DNA of 64,000 nt, from NCBI RefSeq assembly GCF_000764305.2, contig NW_025946074.1, positions 1 through 64,000 on the forward strand, given 5' to 3'. This document shows, piece by piece, positions 13,460-25,461 of this stretch. The notes below the pieces were generated by a model. It was not told the origin of the DNA. It did not search any database and saw only the letters and a list, made by a program, of their open reading frames with translations. A program made the position numbers and the translations under genes. Source of the stretch: Hyalella azteca (lineage: Eukaryota > Arthropoda > Malacostraca > Amphipoda > Hyalellidae). Each line of letters starts with the position of its first letter. The stretch's first letter is position 1.

Positions 13460-15654
13460 CTCCTCAGCGCTGCAACTGTACAGCTTCAGCGTTCGGTCTC
13501 CTGCCTGATACTCATTTTATGTCATTTCACGTTAAACATCATGTCATTCGTTGTACATTTATATGTGGTAAGAGACTCTGTACTATTAACTGGATACGTT
13601 AAGATAACACTGTGTTTGTCGTCGACTGATGTGTTGTGATTAGCAACCTGCGTCTACACAACAATTAATTACACTTAAATACAATATGACTGAGCCACGA
13701 AACGCGTGGGCTTGTGTTGTGATGGGTAGACCCACCCTAAGTAGAAATAGCATTGTAGTGATCGTAAGCGAGTAAATAACCTGAATACCTTATCACGTTT
13801 TTTATACCCTGCGAGTAAGCTCCGTCCATGCTACCACCTGACTGTGACGGTGATGTCTTCTTACCCAGCCGTCGTCCACCCGAAAACTTGCACTGACGCC
13901 GGTCATTTCCCTTTAGTTGTGCCTCGGACCGCCCTTGTTGAAGTCTAATCCGCGGGGCGATCGTGCCCGAGGACCTCCACGGCCTCTGAATATCAATACC
14001 GGCGGGATGCCTCCAGAAGATTTTTTATCGAGGACGCGACGGCTAGAGAAGAACGTTTAAAGGAAGAAAGGCATTCTCTACTACTATTGGAATGAAAACA
14101 CATCCTTGCTCCGTCAAAATTTCATCTGCTGTCAAGGCCACTTTCGTTACTTGGATTTGCCTCTTCTCTCTCTGGTGATTTCCTCCACGCGCTGATGCGA
14201 TCCGCACTGCGAGTGGAAGTGAAGTAGAAGGAGAAACAAGTTAATTTCTAAGTGTTAATATGATAGAGCATCTGAAGTGATTTGGCTGCAAGTTGCTACT
14301 AGTCCAGAAACTTCATCGATCACTGCCATGTCCAGGTGCGACAGCTGACCTTAAGTGAGGTCGTCTCTGCTCCTATAACCAGTCACCACCCTCCAGAATC
14401 TGTTTACTCCGTGATACTAGCTCGTCCAATCCAGAGGCATGGTTCGTTCAGTTGGCTGACAGGGAGAGAAAAACTTCGTGTAGGCAGAGTATAATGTATT
14501 AGATGTGTGCTTGTATAACTTGATCGGTCTGATGATACAATATTATAAAAGAGAAGGAGGATTTGATTGCAGCATTGAAACGAATTTTATTGGAACTCAA
14601 ATCATTGATTTAGTCACTTCAAAGAGGTTGTTGTGAGTGAAGTATGAATTGGATTTGACCAAGATCAAGAAAGGTGCTGTCCTGTTAAACAGCAAAATAA
14701 TAATGGGTTATGACACTTCCTCGTCGAAAAATCTGTTAAAACGCAAATGAACTCCTCATTTAAGGCAAATTTTGTTAACTTTTAGGAGACATTCTGGGAC
14801 ATCGGCCTCAGACGTTTGATATGTTGTTTGATGAACCACCATCCCAAATAAGTGGTCACATCGACATGATATAAGTGGCTTCGATAAGCGCTAGACGATT
14901 AAACGTGATTTTTTATAATTATCGTTGTTATGCGCATTTGTATCATTTTCAACTCAAGCTCTACCAGAATTCATTCGCTTCCTGTAAGAAACGATGAAGG
15001 GAGAGGCAATTCAATCGATTGTGTACATCAAATTAGGCAAGCTGACGCTTTATACGGAAAATTGAAGGAGGCTTTATGGAAGACCGGTAATCTTCAAATA
15101 TAGGTCAAAATTTGTTTCTTTCCATTTTTCTCTTGTATCAGGGAATTTGAAGGTCAAATTCAAATATAGGGTAATATTTGCGTTTATCGTGCATTGCCAT
15201 TGTTTACGTTTGACTTGCACTTAATTCTTCAGTATAATTTTGCTCGTTTCCCTTGTTCAAGTTTATCTCAATTGATTTAAGTTTTAATGCACTGTTACAA
15301 GGATTCATTTAAGTTTATATTATTCATTAGTAATTCAAGTTCAGCTGAACTCTATCAATTATTTTTATTGAACTTTGAAAAATATAAAGATTTGTTATTT
15401 TGTGTATTGACAGTTCACCATTGCATTGGACTTGGAGTCTTGGACTGATGATTCATGGTCATTCACCTTCACAAGTTCACAGCTTCACTCAGACTCAGAT
15501 CACAGTTGCACAATTGCACTAAGGCCTAACTCTAACTCTGTCTCTAGATTGTGAAGACTGCAATATTGATTAATGACTAGTACCTAAGAAAAAAAAAATG
15601 CTGTCATGAACTCATGATACCTAATTCCTGACTGCCACTGGAAATTTAAGGTAC
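13460..15654. other. CHIC 3' flank, no further gene seen
   Basis: The first part is presumably the CHIC 3' UTR, but I could not fix a polyadenylation site. No reading frame with recognisable protein content and no bounded mobile element were found in these 2.2 kb. Confidence 0.4.
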
Positions 15655-16533
15655 CATAAAATGGGGTAACTTAGACCACTTTTTTTTATAAATGATGCCA
15701 TTTTTTTTTACTAGCTAAATTAAACTTGAATTGAAACATGCAAAATACAGGTCTATACTCTAGCTTCACTCACCATAAATTGCTGGCTCCTGCCTCTCAC
15801 AAATCTATTTATTATGAAATTGAACTTAACAAGACCAAAACAAGGTGTCTGACACCGTCTTGTCTAATGTCAACAGTCAACACAATGTTGCCATACGCCG
15901 TGAAAGATTAACAGTTTATCCCATCATTCCGTGTGGATTCGAGAACTTTGTTGGTATTGGTGAAATCGTGAAAATTTTCTGCAAAAGTTTACGTAATTTT
16001 TATTTTTATTTTGGAACATATTCTTCTACAAAATTTGTTGATAGGGATACATGACTAGTGTATGTATTGGAGGGAAGAGTCGCCAACTTTTAATCGGTTT
16101 TCAAACCACACGCAAGCGAGTTAAAGGAAGTGCAGCTGTCCGGGTGTCTGCAGTTTCTGACGAGCTCAGTGTAAGAGTATCAATTGTCACTTCGGTGGAA
16201 GGTGTAAGGTGGTAAATTTTTCGATACATTTTCTTTTGTTAACATGATAATACATTACCTATACAGAATTCCATACTGCTGTAGAGTCTGAAACATAAAG
16301 AAAAAACATAAATAGGCTGTCAAACATAAAATATGTTATATATGGTAATTTTATATTAACTTCCAAGCCGGTCTATGTTACCCCGTCAGGGCTGACATTA
16401 GGTGGTCTAAGTTCCCCCATTTGGGGGCAGCGCCCCCTGTCCCCCATTTGCAAACTATGACACTTTCCTAAAATTTGTCGTTTGCATATGTAACTAGAAT
16501 AGTTCTACTACAATGCATCAAAACCTGGAGTTA
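15655..16533 (+). mobile_element. Foldback MITE family A, copy 1 (3'-truncated, with internal foreign segment)
   Basis: Begins CCATAAAATGGGGTAACTTA after TA and follows copies 2 and 3 to about 15815. It resumes near 16280 (GTAGAGTCTGAAACATAAAG) and runs to about 16533. The 15816-16270 stretch replaces the left hairpin arm and is unlike the other copies. The right TIR is missing. Confidence 0.7.
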
Positions 16534-16984
16534 ACAACAATCGCATCTAACGCAGCAAACCGTATGTATGTGCATATGGTATGCATGCACATTCGTATGT
16601 ACAAATTTTTCAATTCAATCAAAATACGGCAAGCCCTTCTCCGCTAATATGTGTCTATCTATAACTCTGCTGGCGATTATTTTATAAATATGTCCTATAC
16701 ACTCAAAGAATTCTTTGTAACTTCTTAACATAATACTTCTTAACAAAAAATATTTACAAACGACTGCTATTATTCATACCTCGAAATTGAGATAATAATC
16801 AATTCTCTTGATTATAATTACTTGATTATACCATAAAGCAGTATTTTGTCATTCTAATTGCCAAGTAATGAATATTTAAAAATTTTGTTTAATATTCTTA
16901 CAAATTCTTATGAGATAATATACTTTTAACAACAAAGCCATGACATAATGCAGATGTATCTGTATAATGTATATATTTTTTATA

Positions 16985-18517
16985 TCAAACCATCGGCATA
17001 GAAAGGAATGCTGAAGGGACTGCAGTGGCTGGGAACTTAGAACGCTGGAGCTGGCCGACAACAACAAAGTCCTTGGGCACCCACCACCTGACATAAGCAG
17101 CACAGAAACACAGCTCTCTAGACTGGAGAGAGTACACCTAGCCAGGCTGCGCTGCGGCCACCACCCTTCACTACAAACATATGCTGTTGGGGGTCGCCCC
17201 GTCTAAAGGTCAGCGGCCGGCCGGTATAGTACCAGCTAACGGGAAAACAATAAACTGGAACTCAGGAAAACAAACCAAGCAGAACCAAGCAAAAAATATA
17301 TTAAATAAAATAGTGGTACATGAAGATGAATGGTGAAGGTTAATATGTTAGTGATGGGACAGCCCAGGGCTTATGGGTGATGGGATGAGCCTACCACGTG
17401 AAACCAAAATAAAACCAGTAGCCCAAACTGGCAGAAACTGAATAAATGGTGAACATTAACTTAACTAAACTGGGCCAGAATAATAAAGAGAAAACTGAAC
17501 CGAAAATAAAACAGGAAATAACTGCCTTGAAATTGGTCTGGTGTCCAGCCTGGTTGGATCCGTCACGAGGAAGCAGTACTGAGGAGCAGAGGAAGCAAGA
17601 AGGCGGTGGTCTTACCGGTGATGGACAGCAAGGACTCAACTAGAGGGTGCTTGGCTCAAGGTGCACGTGGCTCCAGGCTGGCTCAACACCTTCACGGCAC
17701 GTGGTCCAGCCCAACCCAAGACTCTTGGTGAGCTTGCGCAGCAGTGGCCCAAATACTAGCCCTGGATTTGCCCAGCTCAGCTCTCTGGTTCAGTCCTGGA
17801 TTGGCTCCAGAATTTGCTGCTCTGCAAAAATGCCAGGACAGAAGAACATAAAACCCTATCCAACAATCTAACACTTGAACGCAGAAACATTATCCTACCT
17901 CATGTACAGTTCTAAAACCTCAATGCAAAAAGGATGATATTTACAAAAGAGTTTACTAGTAACAATAAGAACTAAGATGCATGGCGAGAGTATTCCCTGG
18001 ACTCACCTATAAAAGAGCAGCAATAGTCCTAGCAGGTAGGTGGCAGGTCATCAAGGATGTCAGCGTGGCCAGAATCCCAGATTGCAGGTACATTTACACT
18101 TCCACCATTAAGCAAAATCAGGGAAAACTAAACTGGCTAGTTGGCCATCTCTAGTATTTAAACCACTGTATTTACACTAGTATTTAAACAAACTAGTATT
18201 CAAACACTGGGGATAACAAAAAGAAAAGAGAATTAATGCACGCAATTTACAACTTCTTACTTATTCATATGCCACCATGTGGCCCCTAACAATGCAAACA
18301 GAATAGGCCAAGCAGACACAGACACCTGCCCATCCTGCCTGAGAGCTCCCCACACAATCACTCAAATTCTTCTGGAATGTCCGCTCTGGCAGGATCTCAG
18401 ACAACACCACCTCATAACCTCGGCCATGCAGCTCTGAAGCGACCCCCTGTCGGTGGTGTCGTACATGCGCGAGGGGGTCTCTTATAAAAATGAGACCAGG
18501 AAGCCACAACAACAACA
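16985..18517 (+). mobile_element. jockey-like LINE 3' fragment, split by a solo LTR
   Basis: The ORF2 C-terminus is readable on both sides of an insertion. Before it is LSRLERVHLARLRCGHHPSL; after it come RIGQADTDTCPSCLRAPHT and ILLECPLWQDLR. Both belong to the region after RT in jockey-type elements, with the Cys-x2-Cys zinc motif. A stop after SAMQL and a later frame (PLSVVSYMREG) show decay. The 3' end is an ACAACAACAAC tail at 18507-18519. The 5' boundary is approximate. A pogo element abuts 16 bp downstream. Confidence 0.75.
17185..18291 (+). mobile_element. solo LTR of an LTR retrotransposon
   Basis: The 1107-bp insert starts TGTTGGGGGTCGCC and ends GTGGCCCCTAACA, giving the TG...CA ends with a short inverted repeat seen in LTRs. 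It is flanked by the 4-bp direct duplication ATGC at 17181-17184 and 18292-18295. Leaving out the insert and one ATGC brings the LINE reading frame back exactly. No internal coding region is present, so it is a solo LTR left by recombination. Ty3/gypsy-type is likely from the TSD length, but not proven. Confidence 0.75.
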
Positions 18518-18535
18518 ACGGCTGGGAAGAAAATA

Positions 18536-19817
18536 CAGCAATCCCTTGATTAACGTGGTTAATAAATCCTTGAGTTTTACCGTGTTAAGCAAAACCGCGC
18601 TAATCAAACTTAAGAAAATATGGGAATAATTATAATGAATCCTCAAAAATAGCAAACTTACATAATAATTTTTTTTCCACTAAAATTCATCATATTTTTT
18701 TTCTAAATAACATGGGAAATAAATAAAAGAAATGTGAATGAATTGACATTTATTTTTTACTGAAAAACGAAAAACGAATACTGAAAAACGAATTATTTTT
18801 TACTGAAAAACGAATGGACAAAAAGGGAATGCTTAAACATAGAAATTTCACTTTGGAGACTAAGCTTTAAATAATTAAGCATTTCGATAATGGTGAAACG
18901 AAAACGAAGATTGGTGAAGACCTAGGGTTTCCCGAGTCAACAATACGCACAATTTCGAAAAAATCGTCCGAGTATCAAGAGATAGGCAAAATTGCTTCTA
19001 CGTCGTACTGTGCAATTGAAATTGGATTCGTTTCTTCCGAGTATCAAGAGATAGGCAAAATTGCTTCTACGTCGTACTGTGCAATTGAAACGAATCCAAT
19101 TTCAATTGCACAGTACGACGTAGAAGCAATTTTGCCTATCTCTTGATACTCGGACGATTTTTTCAAAATTGTGCGTATTGTTGACTCGGGAAACCCTAGG
19201 TCTTCACCAATCTTCGTGTTCGTTTCACCATTATCGAAATGCTTAATTATTTAAAGCTTAGTCTCCAAAGTGAAATTTCTATGTTTAAGCATTCCCTTTT
19301 TGTCCATAATTATGACGGTAATTTATCAAGGAAAATTTATGTAGTTTGATAAAAGTGAGCAGTAGATATGGCAGCGATCTTGACCAGTTGAAGGCTAATG
19401 AGTAACTAGAGCACCGGCATGGCGCACTTACCGGCGAACGTTGCCAAACTCGACCATTCGAGTTATGAACGAGACAAGGCGCGGTTAAACCGACTCTGTA
19501 GTCAGCACGAGTGCCTATGGAACGGGACCTTATTTAAAGAATTATTGGCTGAAATTCATAAAGTAACAACATTTGGCGAATTTTTCCAAAAGTCAAAAGT
19601 CGTGACAAAAGTAACAACATAAGATCTAATAAGCAAAAAGTAACACTTTTGTTACGAACGTAACACCTCTGGCTAGAGGCAGGAAAATGATGCATTGTGA
19701 AAAAAAAAGTCGCGCTAATCAAAACTGGCACCGCGTAGATTAAGGTAGGTTGCAAATTTTTTTTCTGCGTTAATCAAAACCGCAGTATTCAAAACCGTGC
19801 TAATCAAGGGATTGCTG
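18536..19817 (-). mobile_element. pogo/Tigger-like element, copy 2, internally palindromic
   Basis: TA-flanked (18534-18535 and 19818-19819), with ends CAGCAATCCCTTGATTAAC and GTGCTAATCAAGGGATTGCTG. The left end is the reverse complement of the right end of copy 1, so it lies in the opposite orientation. The transposase N-terminal segment is present once forward and once reversed, making an inverted repeat at 18814-19307. Confidence 0.85.
18814..19307. repeat. 494-bp inverted repeat from the transposase N-terminus
   Basis: Arms 18814-19034 and 19087-19307 are about 221 bp each and nearly identical as reverse complements. The left arm starts ATGGACAAAAAGGG, the transposase start. The 52-bp spacer is a third, direct copy of the CCGAGTATCAAGAGATAGG part. 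Confidence 0.88.
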
Positions 19818-20119
19818 TATGCACGTTATCATAGGCAAGCAGCTGTAAAAATTTTGGAACAATTGAAAGATTAGAATACCATCATACCATCAGATGTGTA
19901 TACATACCATACCATATAAGAATACAGCTGTGGTATGCTTACCATCAGCGTGGTGTGGTATGACTGACTCACGTGTGACTGGCTTGATCACAAAAGGGCG
20001 GGAAACAAGCAGAGGTCATGCAGTGCTATGTAACGTCTCCCCTGTATGTCTGTATGTACATACATACATCACTGGTCATTTATGTAATGCATGTAGGTCT
20101 GTATCTATCTCTATATGTA

Positions 20120-21415
20120 CCGTCAACCGGGGCTACTCGGGACGGGCGGGGTAACTCGGGACAGACCTCCGACATGGCTTAAAACTGTTTTAGTAGCAAT
20201 ATTAATTGGAATATTGCAAAAATAAATATAGTGGCGTAAACGTCAACATTTTTCCTATCTATGTAGTATAAAGGAAGTTCAAAAATACTACATTTACTAG
20301 CTCTGAAAAATTCCTGAAAATACAGTGAAAAACGATATTTTTAAAAGTTAGGTACTTCTGCTAAGGTCTGTAGTAAAAAAATATTTGCCGTATTAAAAAC
20401 TTTCACTTAGAAAAAAGTGGCAGACAAGTGTCAGCATGAAAACTTTATTTGCGGAATTAACATACCTCACTCAAAAAAAATGGCGGCCAATTCCGCACTG
20501 CTGGGCTACTCGGGACAACCCCATGGGGCTATTCAGGACACCCCAAAAACACATTTACAGTAGAACCTCAGTTAGCAAAGGCTCCAGTTAAGAAAAAAAT
20601 TAATTAAAAACAAAGAATATTGATTACATCTACCATGCTCAGCAAAAAAAATTACACTTATTGAAAAATTAGTGCATCATCAGTCATCACAAAATTGTGC
20701 ATAGAATGTCATATATGGAATTGTGCACCAGGCATCATAGAATGAAAAGTAATTGACCTAAACTATGATTTATTTCTTCAAAACATATGATGGTTGTCAC
20801 TAAAACATTCCTTTCTGTTTCAGGTATGTTTTTCATGATCTTTTTTTATAATAAATTCACTTAACCCAATTGAAAAGGTGTGAAATTACAAGCCGTCCTG
20901 TAAGCTTACAGATACAGAAAAAATGCTATAAGGCTGCTGATATGAAGCTTGCAGTGGACAAGGTAGTTGAAATGCTCAATGGCCTGTTCATGGATACGGT
21001 AATATCGCATCAATAATACGGTAATTAATGTATATGGTAATATATCAATAAAGGAAAAAATGAGTAAAAATCACAGAAAATCTCATTTATTCTACCTCTA
21101 CATCATCTACAACGAAAGAGGAGGACTTCAGAGTACTGTTAGTAATGGATGAGTACAGTCTGTGTGCTTCAAATGTTTTAAAATTAAGTTTTATTCCAAG
21201 TGTCCCGAGTAGCCCCGTTTGACGGGGCTATTCAGGACACTCTTTATTTGCTTCTGGCACCTTACAAATAGCATATGAAATTCTTTTTGAGAAGCATTGC
21301 GATAGCCCTTGCAAAGAGCTTTGAAATGAGCCTAAACTTATTTATGAAATGTTTCATGGTAAGAAGTTATGAATGAAAAACGTTCGAAATCGTCCCTAGT
21401 AGCCCCAGTTGACAG
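20120..21415 (+). mobile_element. TIR element family B, copy 2 (reference copy)
   Basis: The 1296-bp element starts CCGTCAACCGGGGCTACTCG and ends AGTAGCCCCAGTTGACAG, flanked by TA at 20118-20119 and 21416-21417. Internal TIR-like motifs recur at about 20507-20535 and 21197-21235, so the element looks like one element end nested in another. The reverse strand ends a coding-like stretch in SSSSFVDDVEVE-stop near 21088. The superfamily is uncertain; the TA flank favours Tc1/mariner. Confidence 0.75.
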
Positions 21416-21429
21416 TATCTATCTATGAA

Positions 21430-22412
21430 CCGTAAAATGGGGTAACTTTGACCACTTTTTTTTTTCAAAATGATGCCATTTTTTTACTAGATAAGTTAAA
21501 CTTGAATTGAAACATGCAAAATACAGGTCTATACTCTAGCTTCACTCACCATGAATTGCTGGCTCCTGCCTCTCATAGTTTTGATGTAATTTTAAAAAAA
21601 AAGTGATGGTCTTTGTTACCCCAGCTCTTGGGGTTTCTTTGACCGGGTGGTAAAATCAATTTAATTTTTTGGTAAAATAACTCCAAATAACTCAAGGTTT
21701 TGGTGCATTGTAGTAGAACTCTTCTAGTTACATATGCAAATGACAAATTTGTGGGAAGTGTCATAGTTTGCAAATTGGGGGCACCGCCCCCCAATGGGCG
21801 AAATGTGACCACCTAATGGCAGCCGTGATGGGGTAACATTGACCGGCTCGGAAATTAAGTTAGAATTACCATATATAAGACTCTGTAGAGTCTGAAACAT
21901 AAAGAAAAAAACATTAACAGGTGTATCAAACATAAAATATGTTATATAGGTACCTATGGTAATTTTAACTCAATTTCCAAGCCGGTCAATGTTACCCCAT
22001 CTCGGCTGCCATTAGGTGGTCAAAGTTCCCCCATTGGGGGGCGGTGCCCCCCATTTGCAAACTATGACACTTTCCTGAAATTTGTCATTTGCATATGTAA
22101 CTAGAAGAGTTCTACTACAATGCATCAAAACCTGGAATTATTATACCAAAAAATAAAAAAATTGGAGGGGGTACTCCGACAGGCTTTAAATAATAGCTCT
22201 TTTTCGTGGGTCACATTATTAATTTTTTAACCTATTAGATATGCAAACTTTTCAAATCTTTCTATTGTGTTACGTAGCCTCAGTATTAGGCCTTTGATGG
22301 CCATTGACAAAATTTTTCTATGTCAAATAGTTTTTGAGTTTTGGGGGTTTTTGTTAAAAAAACGAAAAGTGGTCCAAGTTACCCCGCCGGTCAAAGTAAC
22401 CCCATTTTATGG
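21430..22412 (+). mobile_element. Foldback MITE family A, copy 2
   Basis: The 983-bp element starts CCGTAAAATGGGGTAACTTT and ends AAAGTAACCCCATTTTATGG. It is followed by TA but preceded by AA, so one TSD copy has changed. Inner arms of about 180 bp (roughly 21694-21874 and 21954-22136) are reverse complements, sharing the GGTGCATTGTAGTAGAA end and the GGTAACATTGACCGGCT block, around a GACTCTGTAGAGTC centre. No coding region was found. Confidence 0.78.
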
Positions 22413-22662
22413 TACCTAATAACAATATGTGTAAATGTACTTAGAAGTAAGTGTACTTAGAAGAAGTTACTTTGCAGTAACTTCTAACGGATACATTTTG
22501 GTAATAGGTTTAATGACTTTTCCTGAGTCTGTAACTAATTCTACCGAATGAACAAGGTTATTGTTACAATCAATCAAAGAAATTACTCTTCCTAATTCCC
22601 AAAGTACACGAGGATGATTGCTATGAATTTATACAATATCTCCTATCATAACAGTATTACCA

Positions 22663-22980
22663 TATGGCCAATGTAAGTCCACAAAGCCATCGTAAGTCAC
22701 CACAGCCAAGGTAAGTCCACACAGCCATCATAAGTCTGCATGGCCATCATAAGTCCACATGGCCATCATAAGTCCACATGGCAATCTTAAGTCCACACGA
22801 CCATTGTAGGTCTGCACGGCCATCATAAGTCCACATGGCAATCTTAAGTCAACACGACCATTGTAGGTCTGCACGGCCATCATAAGTCCACATGGCCATC
22901 ATAAGTCCACATGGCCATCATAAGTCCACACGGCCATCATAAGTCCACATGGCCATCATAAGCCCACACGGGAAATATCC
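22663..22980. repeat. 18-bp minisatellite, about 17 units
   Basis: Units of CATCATAAGTCCACATGG with point changes run without spacers. It is a minisatellite, not a CRISPR array. Confidence 0.88.
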
Positions 22981-23354
22981 ACAGAACTAATGGTACAAAA
23001 AGAAGGCTAAATGATCTGCACCCTAGCGGAGGGCCGCTAGGGTACTGTAGACCTTATCACAATGTCTTAACGTCATTTCAGCATGACTTTCTGTATTTTG
23101 GATATAAGTGTGTATCATTACATTGCATATAAATTTGTTATAATGTAATAAAATTAATTGGTATCATTAAATACAGCCAAAATGAGTATAAGCTCTTCAT
23201 AGCATTATTTTTAGTCGTAATCAATTTTCTGTTGATTCAAGGATGTACAAAGAAATCTATTTATGCTTCTCTATTATTGAACTACTTGGAGGGCTGCCTT
23301 CTGGGCGCTGGCTGCTGCTAGTTTGTTTGGTTGTTGAAGGCACACATCCCAACA

Positions 23355-23490
23355 TCATCATTGTCATGTGACATGACAATGTATCAGTGTATGATATGAT
23401 GTATTGTCATGTGACATGAGTGACATGACAATGTATCAGTGTGTGACATGATCTATTGTCATGTGATATGACAATGTATCAGTGTTATGT
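23355..23490. repeat. short palindromic tandem repeat
   Basis: TCATGTGACATGACAATG and GTATCAGTGT motifs recur three to four times in direct and inverted order. No coding content is visible. Confidence 0.6.
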
Positions 23491-23646
23491 ACCTATAAGT
23501 CTTAAAGACAGTGTTGCCAGACCATTCTGTTGGGAATTTCTGATGACAGCTATGTCTAAGCATATTTAATTTTAAAAAAAGCTTTTGCGCTTGAAAACTA
23601 TTTTTCCATTATTTAGACTGATGAATAATTTCTTATAATTAAATAA

Positions 23647-24049
23647 CAGGGTGTGTACTGGTCATGGAAAACCTGGAAAGTCATGGAATTTGATTTTTCA
23701 TTTTCCAGGCCTGGAAAGTCATAGGATTTTATTTCAGCTTATGTAAAGTCATGGAATTTGCAAATAAAGGAATAAAAAAAGGAAGTGTTTTTCTGGTGTG
23801 TTAACCCATTAATGCCAAGCAGTTCCTTTTGGAACCAGCGGAAAAAAATGAATTCGTAATAAAATTGTAAAATCAAATAAATATACAAGTGGATGCATAG
23901 GTTTGATACACATCTTGTCATGTTTGTGTCAAAGTTTGGTTCTGCTGTGCCGACTTCTCTCTTTTTAGTTAACATTCAAAGATTACTAGAACCGGGTCAT
24001 GGAAAAGTCATGCAATTTTTTTTTTAAATACTGGTACCTACACACCCTG
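23647..24049 (+). mobile_element. hAT-like MITE
   Basis: Starts CAGGGTGTGTACTGGTCATG and ends CTGGTACCTACACACCCTG, inverted ends beginning CAGGG as in many hAT elements. Direct copies of GTCATGGAATTT and CTGGAAAGTCAT lie inside. No clear 8-bp duplication is visible and no transposase is encoded. Confidence 0.6.
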
Positions 24050-24597
24050 AAATATATTTAGAATGATTAAATGATTTCTGACTCCTTTCATTAACCATAG
24101 AACCTCTAATAACCATATCAGTGCACTATAAGTATATATAGAACAAGCAAAATCTGCCATCTAATATTAATATTTGATTACTTCATTTGTCCACTTTCTG
24201 AGGAATTGGTTCTTCACCACTTGCCTTGCATCCATACAGAATATTTGATTACCTAAATATGGTATGTAAACAAACTACTATGTTGCCATAAGAATACGGA
24301 GAAAATTTCTTCTAGAATAAAGTTCTAGATTACTTACTTTGACCAAATTATTCATATCAAGAGAAGTCATATATTATTGGGGGATAATTAAATGTATAGT
24401 GAATATTTTGAGTTTTTTGTCTGTTGTATTTGTGCCAAACGGCGCAGCTTGTAATCGATTGCCGGAATTGGCACAGAAACCTGCGCAAAGAGAAAATATA
24501 TAGGTAGATAATTTTGCGCAAATTGCACCGACCATCAGGTTAAAAAAACTCATTATGCGCAGGAAAATTTCCCAAAAGCCTACATTATCCTAAGTGT

Positions 24598-25461
24598 GGA
24601 GTGGAACCTTGATTAGTAAAGGCTCCAGTTAACAAAAGAAAAAAAATCATTAACAACAAAAAATTTTTATTGCATTTACCTCGCTCAGCAAAAAAATTTA
24701 ACTTAACAAAAATTAATGCATCATTGGTCATCACAAAATTGTGCATAGAATGTCATGGATATAATTGGCACTGGGGAACATAGAATGAAAAGTAATTAAT
24801 CTAAACAATAATTTATACCTAAAAAAAATATGTTGGTCCTCAATAAGATATTCCTTTCTATTTCACCTATGTTTTGTACAATATTTTTTGTTATAGTGAG
24901 TTCACTTGACCCTGTCAAAATGATGCGAAATTACAAGCCATCCTGTAAGCTTACACATACAGAAGAAATGCTGCATGGTTGCTGAGCTTGCAGTGGACAA
25001 GGTGGTTATCACTGCTCAATGGCATGTTCATGGATACAGTAATATCACATCAATAGTACGGTAATGTATGGATATGGTTATATCATATCAATAAAGGAAA
25101 AACAATTAAAAATCACAGAAAATGTCATTTATTCTACAACCACATCATCTAAAAAGGAAGAGGAGGACTTCAGAGTACTGTTAGTAAAGAATGAGGACAC
25201 TCTGAATGCTTCAAACATTTTAAAATTAAGTTTTATTTTAAGTGTCCTTCCTGGATTACTCCATTCCCAGGGTTTATTAGGGACGCCTTTATTTTGCATC
25301 TGGCACCTTACAAATAGCATATAGAATTTTTTTGGAGATGACATACGATAGCCCTCATAAAGGCCTTTAAAATGAGCCTAAAGTTGTTTATGAAATGTTT
25401 CATAGTAAGAAGTTATTAATGAAAAATGCTCTAAACCGTTCCTTATTACCCCATTTGACGG
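24598..25461 (+). mobile_element. TIR element family B, copy 3 (5'-truncated)
   Basis: Matches family B from the AAAGGCTCCAGTTAA motif to a right end of TTATTACCCCATTTGACGG. The left third, including the TIR, is absent. The right TIR resembles copy 1 (TTATTACCCC) more than copy 2 (AGTAGCCCC). Confidence 0.68.
25129..25344 (-). pseudogene. family B conserved C-terminal reading frame (putative transposase end)
   Basis: The reverse strand reads MSSPKKFYMLFV to FKMFEAFRVSSFFTNSTLK and ends SSSSFLDDVVVE-stop. The same C-terminus with its stop is found in the other three family B copies, near 10315-10333 (+ strand), 21090-21180 and 62640-62740. Shared coding sense and stop in four copies suggest a remnant of the element's own protein. 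I do not recognise the family; the assignment to a transposase is inference. Confidence 0.4.

Noticed and set aside
22663..22980. Regular direct repeats that could suggest a CRISPR array.
   Set aside because: Units abut without spacers and the genome is eukaryotic. It is a minisatellite.
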